The position numbers were made by a program, and so were the translations under genes. The notes under the pieces were generated by a model that worked only from the letters and a program-made list of their open reading frames with translations, searched no databases and had not been told where the DNA came from. From Flavobacteriales bacterium (GTDB lineage: Bacteria > Bacteroidota > Bacteroidia > Flavobacteriales_F > PHOS-HE28), in assembly GCA_016699575.1 (NCBI GenBank), contig CP064979.1:4340001-4404000 (forward strand): a DNA stretch of 64,000 nt, given 5' to 3'. Below are positions 8,624 to 17,093 of this stretch, piece after piece (position 1 is the stretch's first letter; every line of letters begins with the position of its first letter).

Positions 8624-10830
8624 CGCGTCAGTTCATAGAAGCTGGCATCGGCACCGGCGGCGTCGCTCACCACCAACGTGTTCGTTACGCTCTCGCTGTA
8701 GTTCTCGATGAGCCCTTTGAGCGGGCCGTAGTTGTAGAAGGTGTAGATGTCGTCCTTGCGGGCATCGGTGGGCACCCAGTAAGTGCGGCCGCTCACGGTG
8801 CGGCCGTGTCCGGCGTACCACACCAGCACGGTGTTCACCTTGTTGGTTCGCACCAGGTCGCGCAATTCGATGTTGAAGAAGCGCTCGATCTGCTGCTTGC
8901 TGAGGTTGCGCTTGGTGATGGTCTTCTGCACGCTGTACTTGGCGAAGGCCTTCTGCATCTTGGCCACGTCGTCCGCAGGACCTTGCAAGGCCGGGAAGTT
9001 CTTGTAGTCGGTGTTCTCGATCATGATCACCCAGGTGACACCGGTGGAACTGCTCACCGGTTTCTCCACGGGTTTGTCCGCTGGCTTGTCGGCCGGTTTG
9101 TCCGGGCGCACGGGTTCCACCACGGCCACAACGGGTTCGCGGCGCTTGATGCCGTAGCTGCGTTCTGATGTGTTGCCGTGCTGATCTTCTGCCCGCACGG
9201 TAACGCGATCGCGGCCTTCGATGGAGAGCTTGATGCTGAACTCGGTGTGCGTAGTGTCAGGGATGAAACTGGCCATGATGCCGTCCACAGTAATGGCGTG
9301 CACATGGCTGGCGTCGGTGGCGCGACCTTCCACGAACAGGTCCTTCCTTCCGGCATCCACGGTGATGATGCCATCGGCACTGGCCAATGGCTGAGTGAGT
9401 TCCAGCACCGGAGGAACGGCCTCGGTGCGCACCACGTCGAGCACCACGGAATCCATGTTGCCGTAAACGTCCATGGCCAGCACGCTGATGGACTTTGCGT
9501 TTGCCGCCAACGGCACGCTGCCGATGAACTGAGGGTCGCGTTCGTCCTTCGGGTAATCCACCGCTTGGCCGTTGACGGTGATGCGGTCCAGCAAACTCTT
9601 GTCGCGCACATAGCCGCTCACCTTCACCTGCTTCAGCGCGCTCGATACATGCACGGAGGTGCCTGCACGGTACGGCTCCAGCACGTTGATGACCGGCGCA
9701 TCGCTCTCGCGCCCCATCTCGAACGCCTGCTTGGCAATGCGCGCTCGGCGCACTTCAATGTCTCGGCGTTGCTCGGGCCCGAAAGCTGTGTTGTCCCCCA
9801 TGGCCTTCTTGGCAAGGTCGAGGTCCTTCACCGCGCCGTCCAGGTCGAGGTTCTTCTCCTTGCATTCGCTGCGCAACAGCAGCAACTGCGGTTCGTCCGG
9901 CTTCAACAGCAGGGCCTTGTTCAGGTCGTTCACGGCGTTCTGGTGCTGGCCGTGGCCGTGGTAGTACTGCGCGCGGTAGTGGTACACGTCCACGTCCTCG
10001 CGCCCAAGCGCAATGCACTTGCTGATGTCGTCGATGGCGCGGGCATACTCTTTCTGCAGGGCCAGCGCTTTGCTGCGGGTGAAGAGCGCGTCGGTGCTGC
10101 GCGGGTTCAGCTCGAGCGCCGTGGTGGTCTTGCCCACCGCCTGGTCCAGCGTGCGTAGCTGCATGGTGCTCGCCGTGTAGCCCTCGTACATCTTCAACTG
10201 CGTCTCGGCGTAGCCCACGTAGGCCTGCTCGTACATGTAGTTCCAGTCGATGACCTGCTGGAAATCCTCGGCGGCCTTGGAGTAGTCGCGGCGCTGCAAG
10301 GCCACAAGGCCGTGCAGGTAGTGCGTGTCCGTGGTCCGCTTTACACCGATGGCTGCTTCAGCACTGGTGTGCGCGCAATCGAGGTCGCTGGTGGCCAGGC
10401 AGGTGCGCGTGCGGCACTGCAAGGCCATCATGTGCTTCGGGTCCACGGTGAGGGCCCGGTCGCACATGGCCTTGGCCTCGTCATAGCGCTTCAGGTTGTA
10501 CAGCGACCAAGCGGCTTTGTTCGCGTTCTCCGCGTTGCTCGGGTCAACTTCCACCAAGGCTTTGTAATCGTTGGCCGCATCACTCGCACGACCGGTGCGC
10601 TCGTACAGATCGGCCCGGCCGGTGAGCGCCTTCACGCTCTTCGGGTCCACCTGCACGGCCAGTGTGTAGCGCGCGATGGCCTCGTTCAGGTTGCCATCCT
10701 TCTCGAAGCTCTCAGCTTCCTTGATGAAGGCTTTGGCCCCTTGTCCGAAAGCAGCAAGACCCGGGAAAAGACCCAAGGTGAGCACGGCGATGGCAAGGCA
10801 GGAGGTGCGGGAGGTGAGCGTGGGGTGCAT
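8620..10830 (-). CDS. Secreted TPR protein with cysteine-less caspase-like domain
   Basis: 736 residues. A signal peptide (about 1-30) is followed by eight or more TPRs (31-345), then beta-rich Ig/glucodextranase-B-like modules (about 385-585), a Pro/Lys linker (PDKPADKPADKP) and a C-terminal domain (about 598-736) resembling peptidase family C14. The His of the dyad is present (YAGHG, H675), but the usual D-A-C motif is D-A-A (723-725), the domain contains no cysteine at all, and the protein ends 11 residues later. It should therefore be proteolytically dead. The ATG at 10830 is chosen because CAGCTTTG lies just upstream; the longer frame begins with TTG. It overlaps the cyclase gene by 4 bp, so it probably works as a sensor or scaffold for it. 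Confidence 0.88.
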   Translation of the reverse strand: MHPTLTSRTSCLAIAVLTLGLFPGLAAFGQGAKAFIKEAESFEKDGNLNEAIARYTLAVQVDPKSVKALTGRADLYERTGRASDAANDYKALVEVDPSNAENANKAAWSLYNLKRYDEAKAMCDRALTVDPKHMMALQCRTRTCLATSDLDCAHTSAEAAIGVKRTTDTHYLHGLVALQRRDYSKAAEDFQQVIDWNYMYEQAYVGYAETQLKMYEGYTASTMQLRTLDQAVGKTTTALELNPRSTDALFTRSKALALQKEYARAIDDISKCIALGREDVDVYHYRAQYYHGHGQHQNAVNDLNKALLLKPDEPQLLLLRSECKEKNLDLDGAVKDLDLAKKAMGDNTAFGPEQRRDIEVRRARIAKQAFEMGRESDAPVINVLEPYRAGTSVHVSSALKQVKVSGYVRDKSLLDRITVNGQAVDYPKDERDPQFIGSVPLAANAKSISVLAMDVYGNMDSVVLDVVRTEAVPPVLELTQPLASADGIITVDAGRKDLFVEGRATDASHVHAITVDGIMASFIPDTTHTEFSIKLSIEGRDRVTVRAEDQHGNTSERSYGIKRREPVVAVVEPVRPDKPADKPADKPVEKPVSSSTGVTWVIMIENTDYKNFPALQGPADDVAKMQKAFAKYSVQKTITKRNLSKQQIERFFNIELRDLVRTNKVNTVLVWYAGHGRTVSGRTYWVPTDARKDDIYTFYNYGPLKGLIENYSESVTNTLVVSDAAGADASFYELTR

Positions 10831-10836
10831 CCGTGG

Positions 10837-10844
10837 CAAAGCTG
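10837..10844 (-). promoter_or_regulatory. -7-like element (CAGCTTTG)
   Basis: Minus strand, 6 nt before the ATG of the TPR/pseudo-caspase gene. Likely promoter of the two-gene signalling operon. Confidence 0.45.
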
Positions 10845-10953
10845 CATGGCAGACCTCGCAATCGCAATACCGCGAACGGTCGACTTGGGACGGGGGCCGG
10901 GGATCACCGCTCGCACCCGTGGAAGTCGTGCTTCTCGCCTACCGCCCACAACG

Positions 10954-10981
10954 CCAAAGGCCCCGGTGGTGGGGCCTTTGG
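10954..10981 (-). terminator. Hairpin after the outer-membrane barrel gene
   Basis: Perfect 11-bp stem (CCAAAGGCCCC / GGGGCCTTTGG) with a 6-nt loop, 19 bp beyond the stop of the barrel gene at 11000 and before the promoter of the signalling operon. No T-tract follows on either strand. Confidence 0.6.
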
Positions 10982-10999
10982 AGCGAAAGCGGGAACGGA

Positions 11000-11764
11000 T
11001 CAGAAAGCGTAGCCGATGCTGATACCACCACGCAGGATGGGAAAGAGCTTGCCCTCGAAATCAGCCCATGCCTGCGTAGTAGAAGCCCCTGCGGTAGGGT
11101 CCGTGAGGATGTCGCCGAGCATGAACACCTGCACATCAGCGTCGTCCTGGTACTTCTCGATGTTCTCCTTGATGGTGATGTAGTCCGCCAAGGTCAGGTC
11201 CGGGTCATTGGTTTCAAGGTGCACATTGCCGCTGGCCACACCTGCGCCAACCCCGATGTCCATGTACAGGCGCGGAGCGAGCAGGAACTGTGCACCGAGG
11301 CCCAAGCCACCGCCGAATGCACTGGCGTTGCCGTCCATCGCCCCTTTTATGATGCGGCCATCGTTGGTAACGTAGTCGTACGGCAGCTTGAAATCATAGT
11401 TGAAGTAGCGCAGGAAGACCTCGATATAGAAGCCGTGGAAAGTTTCACGCGGGTAGAAGCGGAAATACGGATTCACGAAGGGACCGCTGGGCTCCACTTC
11501 GCCGCTGTACGTCTGCCGTTCGCCATCAAGTTCACCGAGGGCTTCGACTTTGATGGTGCTGGGCAGCTTGTAGCCGGCCAAAAGACCAACGGAGGTCTTG
11601 CCCCCGGTCTTCTGCTCGTAGTTCAGGTTGATCGCAAGACCGGCGTAACCCGCAAGGTTGGTCTTGATGATGCGGCGTGGCTTGAACAGTTCTGCAACGG
11701 GGTCTTGTGCGTGCAGCGCGGGAAGGCCCAACAACAAGGTTGAGCAGAGCAGCAGGTGTTTCAT
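11000..11764 (-). CDS. Outer-membrane beta-barrel protein (DUF3575-like)
   Basis: 254 residues. The start is set at MKHLLLCSTLLLGLPALHAQ, a classic signal peptide cleaved after HAQ; the longer frame adds 23 residues with no such feature. The mature protein has alternating aromatic strands (YFRFYPRETFHGFYIEVF, GLGLGAQFLLAPRLYMDIG) and ends in a phenylalanine (GISIGYAF), as barrel proteins inserted by BAM do. The family fits small Bacteroidota DUF3575-like barrels, but no substrate can be named. TACATTCG lies 38 nt upstream and a strong hairpin follows. Confidence 0.75.
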   Translation of the reverse strand: MKHLLLCSTLLLGLPALHAQDPVAELFKPRRIIKTNLAGYAGLAINLNYEQKTGGKTSVGLLAGYKLPSTIKVEALGELDGERQTYSGEVEPSGPFVNPYFRFYPRETFHGFYIEVFLRYFNYDFKLPYDYVTNDGRIIKGAMDGNASAFGGGLGLGAQFLLAPRLYMDIGVGAGVASGNVHLETNDPDLTLADYITIKENIEKYQDDADVQVFMLGDILTDPTAGASTTQAWADFEGKLFPILRGGISIGYAF

Positions 11765-11802
11765 CTCTAACAGGGGTAGGTGGAGGTTGGTGGGCGGGAG
11801 AT

Positions 11803-11810
11803 CGAATGTA
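11803..11810 (-). promoter_or_regulatory. -7 promoter element (TACATTCG)
   Basis: Minus strand, 38 nt before the barrel start codon, leaving room for a short leader. Confidence 0.5.
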
Positions 11811-11902
11811 GGCGGCCCCGCGCCACACTGCAAATGACAATTGCCATTTGCACCGCGCCATGGCCCGGGCTGCGTGGCGGACCGTTGATCCGCCGTGGCT
11901 GA

Positions 11903-12721
11903 TCAGCCTTCCTTCGAGAACTTGGCCATCACCTCCGGGGTGACGCCCGTGGTGCTGAACCCGCCATCGTGAAAGAGGTTCTGCATGGTGACGTAACGGG
12001 TGTAGTCGCTGAAGAGCGAGAGGCAATAGCGGGCACAGTCCTCGGCGGGGGCGTTGCCGAGCGGGCTCATGGCTTGGGCGAAACCGAAGAACCCGTCGAA
12101 GCCTTTGATGCCTGCACCGGCCGTGGTCATCGTGGGGCTTTGGCTGATGGTGTTCACGCGCACGCGCTTGGCCCGGCCCAGATGGTAGCCCCAACCGCGG
12201 GTCACGCTCTCCAGCAGGCTCTTGGCATCGGCCATGTCGCCGTAGTCGGGGAACACGCGCTGTGAAGCGATATAGGTGAGCGCCACACAGCTGCCGCCTT
12301 CAGCCAGGACATCGAGCCGGTGTGCGACCTGCAGCATGCGGTGGAAGCTCATGGCGCTCACATCGAGCGTCTGCTTGTACCACTCATAATTGAGGTCGGT
12401 GTAGGTCTTGCCTTTGCGCACGTTGGGGCTCATGCCGATGCTGTGCAGCACGAAATCGAGCTTGCCGCCCAGTTGCTGCACCGCTTCGGTGAAGAGCTTC
12501 TCCAGGTCGGCGTCGTTGGTGGCGTCGGCGGGGATGACAGCCGCACCGGTGCTGTCGCTGAGCTTCTTGATCTCGCCCATACGCATGGCCACCGGAGCGT
12601 TGGTGAGCACGAAACGGCCACCTTCGGCATGGGCCAGCTCGGCGACTTTCCAAGCGATGCTCTGATCGTTCAATGCGCCGGTGATGATGCCGCGCTTTCC
12701 GTTCAACAGTCCGTGGGCCAT
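11903..12721 (-). CDS. fabI: Enoyl-[acyl-carrier-protein] reductase FabI
   Basis: 272 residues. Catalyses the NADH-dependent last step of each fatty acid elongation cycle. The Rossmann start GKRGIITGALNDQSIAW is the FabI variant, in which the usual glycine motif is altered. The catalytic Tyr-x6-Lys is intact as YGDMADAK. VNTISQSPTMTTAGAGI matches the substrate-lid region. The ATG is chosen at MAHGLLNGKRG; the frame runs 19 codons further upstream without support. TATATTCGG stands 20 nt upstream. The gene follows recN on the same strand with 53 bp between them. Confidence 0.93.
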   Translation of the reverse strand: MAHGLLNGKRGIITGALNDQSIAWKVAELAHAEGGRFVLTNAPVAMRMGEIKKLSDSTGAAVIPADATNDADLEKLFTEAVQQLGGKLDFVLHSIGMSPNVRKGKTYTDLNYEWYKQTLDVSAMSFHRMLQVAHRLDVLAEGGSCVALTYIASQRVFPDYGDMADAKSLLESVTRGWGYHLGRAKRVRVNTISQSPTMTTAGAGIKGFDGFFGFAQAMSPLGNAPAEDCARYCLSLFSDYTRYVTMQNLFHDGGFSTTGVTPEVMAKFSKEG

Positions 12722-12741
12722 GGTGGTTCGTTGGATGCGGG

Positions 12742-12750
12742 CCGAATATA
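12742..12750 (-). promoter_or_regulatory. -7 promoter element (TATATTCGG)
   Basis: Minus strand, 20 nt before the fabI ATG, within the short recN-fabI spacer. Indicates that fabI has its own promoter. Confidence 0.55.
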
Positions 12751-12774
12751 GCCGCCGCGTTCCGGGGCGGTCCG

Positions 12775-14424
12775 TCACTTGCCCTTCAACAGCACGCGTG
12801 CATTCTCCAGCGCGGCCTGCGTGGTCTTGCGGCCGCTGAGCATCTGCGCTACGGCCAGCACACGCTCTTCGTCGTCGAGGAACCGCAGGTTGGTGTGCGT
12901 GCCCTTGGCATCGGAGGTCTTGGTGACCAGCAAGTGCTCATCGGCCTTGCTGGCGATCTGCGGCAGGTGGGTGATGGTCACCACCTGACGTTGCTTGCCC
13001 ATGCGGGCCATGAGTTCGCCCACACGATCGGCCGTGCCACCGCTCACACCGGTGTCGATCTCGTCGAACACGATGGTGGGCAGGCCAGTGCTCTGTGCGG
13101 CGAGGGTAAGCAGGGCCAGCATCACGCGGCTCACCTCTCCCCCGCTGGCCACGCGCTCCAACGGCTCGGGCGCGCGGTCGGCATTGGCGCTGAAACAGGC
13201 TTTGATGCGGTCGGCACCTGTGGGGCCCGGCTCCGCAACTTGGTGCTCGAACACGAAAACCGCGTGCGGCATCCCCAGTTCGTGCAACAACGTGCTCACC
13301 TGCTCGGCCAAGGGCGCCATGGCTTTGCGGCGGGCTTTCGATAGGCTATCGGCGAAAACGAGCAGCGCCTTCCGCGCGGCTACCTCTTCGAGCTCCAGCT
13401 GAACGATGCGATCGGCCATGGAACCGATCTCGCCGCAACGCGCGGTGAGCTGCTCGCACAGCGCGATCAGTTCGGCTTCGTCCTTCACCCTGTGCTTGCG
13501 CAGCAGACGGTTGATGGTGTCCACGCGCTCCGTCAAACGGGCGGCCTCGGCGGGGTCCATCTGCACCTGCTCGGCCTGGCGGGCGGCTTCGTCGGCAATG
13601 TCCTGCAGTTCGATGCGGGCGCTCTCCACGCGTTGGAGCAGTTGCGCCAGCGCGGTGTCGTGCGCGGCGGGTTTCTGAAGTTGTTGCTTGGCGGCGGCCA
13701 CGGCGTTCAACGCGCCGTTCTCATCCGTAAGCGCGGCTTCCACGTTGAGCAGTGCGCGCAGCGTGCCTTCGGCGTTCTCGGTCCGCGCCAGGGCCTGCTC
13801 GGCTTTGGCGAGCTCGCCGTCCACGAGCTGCGCGGCTTGCAGTTCGTCGCTCTGGAACTTCACGTAGTCCAGTTCGGCCTGTGCCTTGGCCTCTTCTTCT
13901 TTCAGGTGCGCCAGTTCGCGGTCCAGCGTCCACCAAGCCGCGTGCAGCTCGGCACATTCGGCCACCTTGTCCTTCAGTCCGGCGTGGTGGTCGAGCAGGC
14001 GCAATTGGAAAGCGTGGTCGTGCAGCAGCAGCGTTTGATGCTGGCTGTGCACGTGCACCAGCCCGGCGGTGAGGTCGCGCAGCTGCTCCAGCTTCACCGG
14101 GGTGTCGTTGATGAAGGCCCGCGAGCGGCCGCCAGCATCCACCTGCCGGCGCAGCAGCGTGCGCGGCTCGAAGGGCAGTTCGTTCTCCGCGAACCAGGTC
14201 TTGCGGTCCTTGCCCACCTCCACCTCCACTTCCACGACGCACTTGCGCTGCGGGTCGCGGGCCACGTTGCCGTCCATGCGGTCGCCCATGGCCAGCCCTA
14301 AAGCTCCCAGCAGAATGCTCTTGCCGCTGCCCGTCTCGCCGGTGATGGCGGTGAGCCCTTTGCGCAGGTCGAGCTCCAGCTCTTCGATGAGCAGGTAGTT
14401 GCTGATGGAAAGGCGGGTGAGCAT
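12775..14424 (-). CDS. recN: DNA repair protein RecN
   Basis: 549 residues. An SMC-like ATPase that acts at double-strand breaks. Walker A is GETGSGKS at residues 29-36; a long Ala/Glu-rich coiled-coil region (about 150-370) separates it from the ABC signature (SGGEVSRVML) and Walker B (TIVFDEIDTGVSGG) in the C-terminal third. The start MLTRLSISNYLL is used because a CATCTTCG element ends 5 nt before it and homologues start here; a longer frame adds 25 codons. Length is normal for RecN. Confidence 0.93.
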   Translation of the reverse strand: MLTRLSISNYLLIEELELDLRKGLTAITGETGSGKSILLGALGLAMGDRMDGNVARDPQRKCVVEVEVEVGKDRKTWFAENELPFEPRTLLRRQVDAGGRSRAFINDTPVKLEQLRDLTAGLVHVHSQHQTLLLHDHAFQLRLLDHHAGLKDKVAECAELHAAWWTLDRELAHLKEEEAKAQAELDYVKFQSDELQAAQLVDGELAKAEQALARTENAEGTLRALLNVEAALTDENGALNAVAAAKQQLQKPAAHDTALAQLLQRVESARIELQDIADEAARQAEQVQMDPAEAARLTERVDTINRLLRKHRVKDEAELIALCEQLTARCGEIGSMADRIVQLELEEVAARKALLVFADSLSKARRKAMAPLAEQVSTLLHELGMPHAVFVFEHQVAEPGPTGADRIKACFSANADRAPEPLERVASGGEVSRVMLALLTLAAQSTGLPTIVFDEIDTGVSGGTADRVGELMARMGKQRQVVTITHLPQIASKADEHLLVTKTSDAKGTHTNLRFLDDEERVLAVAQMLSGRKTTQAALENARVLLKGK

Positions 14425-14429
14425 GGAGG

Positions 14430-14437
14430 CGAAGATG
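14430..14437 (-). promoter_or_regulatory. -7-like element (CATCTTCG)
   Basis: Minus strand, 5 nt before the recN ATG. Variant with C at the first base, shared with several genes in this window. Confidence 0.4.
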
Positions 14438-14520
14438 ATGCGATCGGGGGATCCTCGTATGTCTTGGGGACATGTTGGGAAACGATCCGCAGAGTACAAC
14501 TATCCGCACGGAAAGGACTG

Positions 14521-14630
14521 TCCACAGATGACACAGATGTCACGGATAAATACAACCGCCGAGCTGTCCGGGCATTTCATCTGTGTCATCTGCGCCATCT
14601 GTGGAAAAGGCCTGGGCGAGCTTGCGAGCC
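14521..14630. repeat. CAGATG-type inverted repeat, left of the GxxExxY gene
   Basis: TCCACAGATGACACAGATG opens an imperfect hairpin closed by CATCTGTG...CATCTGTGGA, followed by GCGAGCTTGCGAGCC. The same arrangement recurs in direct orientation at 15068-15152 on the other side of the gene. Confidence 0.8.
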
Positions 14631-14631
14631 C

Positions 14632-15009
14632 CTACCTCGGCGTGAACACCATCCGCTTCACCTCCAACCGCGGACTTCCGAAGTTCAATAGAAGACCTCT
14701 TTCGATGCCGGTCGCCTTCAGGTAGTTCAGCAGCTGCGACTCCTCCACGCCGCTGAGCGCTCTCAACGCCTTCAGTTCCACTACAACCTCACCGTAGCAG
14801 ATGAAGTCCGCGCGGAAGGACGTGTTCAGGCGCTCACCCTTGTAGTGTATCGGCAGTTCGACTTCCACAGCGAACGGAATGCCTCGGGCACGGAACTCTC
14901 GGGCCAATGCCTCCTGGTACACGCTCTCCAAGAACCCGGCACCCAACTCCGACTGCACCTCCATCGCCGCACCGATGATGGCATGCGTCTGTGGGTCGCG
15001 GTCGTCCAT
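14632..15009 (-). CDS. GxxExxY protein (PD-(D/E)xK-like)
   Basis: 125 residues. Near the N-terminus lies the family signature G-x-x-E-x-x-Y (GFLESVY), followed by a PD-(D/E)xK nuclease-type core: ADFICYGEVVVELKA supplies the acidic residue and the ExK, and a C-terminal strand contains LLLNFGS. Proteins of this family are abundant in environmental bacteria and biochemically poorly defined. No partner gene is adjacent. The gene sits between two copies of a CAGATG-type repeat, which points to a small mobile or repeat-associated unit rather than a housekeeping role. Confidence 0.85.
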   Translation of the reverse strand: MDDRDPQTHAIIGAAMEVQSELGAGFLESVYQEALAREFRARGIPFAVEVELPIHYKGERLNTSFRADFICYGEVVVELKALRALSGVEESQLLNYLKATGIERGLLLNFGSPRLEVKRMVFTPR

Positions 15010-15067
15010 AGAGCAAGTATATCAGGGATGGACTATCCACAGGAAGAGCTATCCGCAGGAAGAACCT

Positions 15068-15152
15068 TCCACAGATGACGCAGATGACACAGATAAATAC
15101 AGATGCCGAGCGGTCCGGGCATTTCATCTGTGACATCTGCGACATCTGTGGA
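15068..15152. repeat. CAGATG-type inverted repeat, right of the GxxExxY gene
   Basis: Direct-orientation copy of the repeat at 14521-14605: same TCCACAGATGA start, the same CGG/GGTCCGGGCATTTCATCTGTG centre and the same TCTGTGGA end, with scattered substitutions. With its partner it brackets the GxxExxY gene. Confidence 0.8.
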
Positions 15153-15306
15153 AAAAGAAGGCGAGCCTGCGAGCCGCACTATCTGCGACGTCTGCGCCAT
15201 CTGTGGAAAGCAAGGCGAGCCTGCGAGCCGCATTCTCTGTGACATCTGCGTCATCTGCGGAAAAAGAAGGCGAGCCTGCGAGCGCATTCATCTGTGACAT
15301 CTGCGC
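15143..15306. repeat. Three tandem ~55-bp units
   Basis: Units start at 15143, 15198 and 15252 (55, 54 and 55 bp). Each reads CATCTG(T/C)GGAAA, then GGCGAGCCTGCGAG, then TCTG(T/C)GACATCTGCG-like sequence. A fourth, cut-off start (CATCTTTGGA) follows at 15307. The open frames through this stretch are repeat artefacts. Confidence 0.85.
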
Positions 15307-15332
15307 CATCTTTGGATAACCCCTCTGCGGCC

Positions 15333-15341
15333 TACTTTCGG
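15333..15341 (+). promoter_or_regulatory. -7 promoter element (TACTTTCGG)
   Basis: Ends 5 nt before the carboxylase ATG. Transcription would start at or immediately before the start codon. Confidence 0.6.
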
Positions 15342-15346
15342 CTCCG

Positions 15347-16987
15347 ATGGCAGAAAAGATCGACATCGAAGCCTCCAAGAACGAGGACTTCAACAAGCTG
15401 AAAGTCTCCGACCTCAACTCCCGCCTGAAGAAGATCCACCTCGGCGGCGGCGAAAAACGCATCGCCAAGCTCAAGGCCGATGGCAAGCTCACCGCCCGCG
15501 AGCGCATCGACGCCCTGCTCGACCCCAAGAGCCCGCGCATCGAGATCGGTGCCTTCGCGGCCGATGGCATGTACAAGGAACATGGAGGTGCCCCCAGCGC
15601 GGGTGTGGTGGTGGTGATCGGCTACGTGAGCAAGCGCCAATGCATCGTGGTGGCCAACGACGCCACCGTGAAGGCTGGCGCCTGGTTCCCTATGACGGGC
15701 AAGAAGAACCTGCGCGCGCAGGAGATCGCTATCGAGAACCGCCTGCCCATCATCTACCTCGTGGATAGCGCGGGCGTGTACCTGCCGATGCAGGACGAGA
15801 TCTTCCCCGACAAGGAACACTTCGGACGCATCTTCCGCAACAACGCGGTGATGAGCAGCATGGGCATCACGCAGATCGCCGCCATCATGGGCAGCTGCGT
15901 GGCGGGCGGCGCCTACCTGCCCATCATGAGCGACGAGGCGCTGATCGTGGAGAAGACCGGCAGCATCTTTCTCGCCGGCAGCTACCTGGTGAAAGCCGCC
16001 ATCGGTGAGGACATCGACAACGAGACCCTCGGCGGCGCCACCACGCACAGCGAGATCAGCGGTGTGACCGACTACAAGTGCAAGGACGATGCGGATTGCC
16101 TGAAGAAGATCCGCGCCATCATGGACAAGCTGGGCAACCCGAAGGACGCGGGCTTCAGCCGCGAGAAGTCACAAGCACCGAAGGCCGACCCGAAGGAGAT
16201 CTACGGCATCCTCCCCTCCGAGCGCGCCAAACCCTACGACATGCGCGAGGTGATCGCGCGACTGGTGGACGACAGCGACTACACCGAATACAAGGAGGGC
16301 TACGGCCAGAGCATCATCACCGCCTACGCCCGCATCGACGGCTGGGCCGTGGGCATTGTGGCCAACCAGCGCAAGGTGGTGAAGAGCAAGAAGGGCGAGA
16401 TGCAGTTCGGCGGCGTCATCTACAGCGACAGCGCCGACAAGGCCACGCGCTTCATCGCAAACTGCAACCAGAAGAACATCCCACTGGTCTTTTTGCAGGA
16501 CGTCACCGGCTTCATGGTGGGCAGCCGCAGCGAGCACGGCGGCATCATCAAGGACGGCGCGAAACTGGTGAACGCCGTGGCCAACAGCGTGGTGCCCAAG
16601 TTCACCATCATCATCGGCAACAGCTACGGCGCCGGCAACTACGCCATGTGCGGCAAGGCCTACGACCCGCGCCTCATCGTGGGCTGGCCCAGCGCGCAAG
16701 TAGCCGTGATGGGCGGCGAGCAGGCCAGCAAGGTGATGCTCCAGATCGAAGTGGCCGCGCTGAAAGGCAAGGGCGAAACGATCACTCCCGAGAAGGAAGC
16801 CGAACTGCTGAACAGGATACGCGGGAAGTATGAGGAGACGATCAGCCCGTACTATGCGGCGAGCCGGCTGTGGCTGGATGCGGTGATCGATCCGTTGGAG
16901 ACGCGGACGTGGGTGAGTTTGGGGATAGAGGCTGCGAGCCAGGCTCCGGCGACGCGGGCGTTTAATATGGGGGTGTTGCAGACGTGA
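15347..16987 (+). CDS. Acyl-CoA carboxylase, carboxyltransferase (beta) subunit
   Basis: 546 residues with the two crotonase-like halves of a biotin-dependent carboxyltransferase. The N-half has DSAGVYLPMQDEIFPD and MGSCVAGGAYLPIMSDE; the C-half has LQDVTGFMVGSRSE and the GNSYGAGNYAMCGKAYDPR oxyanion region. The FPDKEHFGRIF segment is most like methylcrotonyl-CoA carboxylase beta, which acts in leucine breakdown, although propionyl- or geranyl-CoA carboxylases are close. No alpha subunit with biotin carboxylase is adjacent, so it must be encoded elsewhere. The start follows a -7 element by 5 nt. Confidence 0.9.
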   Translation: MAEKIDIEASKNEDFNKLKVSDLNSRLKKIHLGGGEKRIAKLKADGKLTARERIDALLDPKSPRIEIGAFAADGMYKEHGGAPSAGVVVVIGYVSKRQCIVVANDATVKAGAWFPMTGKKNLRAQEIAIENRLPIIYLVDSAGVYLPMQDEIFPDKEHFGRIFRNNAVMSSMGITQIAAIMGSCVAGGAYLPIMSDEALIVEKTGSIFLAGSYLVKAAIGEDIDNETLGGATTHSEISGVTDYKCKDDADCLKKIRAIMDKLGNPKDAGFSREKSQAPKADPKEIYGILPSERAKPYDMREVIARLVDDSDYTEYKEGYGQSIITAYARIDGWAVGIVANQRKVVKSKKGEMQFGGVIYSDSADKATRFIANCNQKNIPLVFLQDVTGFMVGSRSEHGGIIKDGAKLVNAVANSVVPKFTIIIGNSYGAGNYAMCGKAYDPRLIVGWPSAQVAVMGGEQASKVMLQIEVAALKGKGETITPEKEAELLNRIRGKYEETISPYYAASRLWLDAVIDPLETRTWVSLGIEAASQAPATRAFNMGVLQT

Positions 16988-16990
16988 TGT

Positions 16991-17077
16991 GGCTGGGCGT
17001 GCCCCCGCCTCAAATGCAGGCGGGGTCCGGCTTTCCGCTGCAAGTCCGCACTCGTCGTTCCTCCTCGCTTGCGGGCT
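16991..17077. repeat. Interspersed repeat, left part (split by IS3 element)
   Basis: GGCTGGGCGTGCCC begins a G/C-rich unit that contains GGCTTTCCGCTGCAA (from 17029). Its continuation is on the far side of the insertion element at 18338 (GGCTTTCCGCTGCAATCCG). Similar sequence occurs at 20366 and, reversed, at 27485-27550, so this is a family of dispersed intergenic repeats. Confidence 0.7.
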
Positions 17078-17093
17078 TGTAAGCACCCCCATT

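Noticed and set aside
15143..15306. Open frames with Cys pairs through the 55-bp units (ICDVCAICGK type)
   Set aside because: Open in several frames only because the unit length and composition avoid stops; the repeats explain the sequence.
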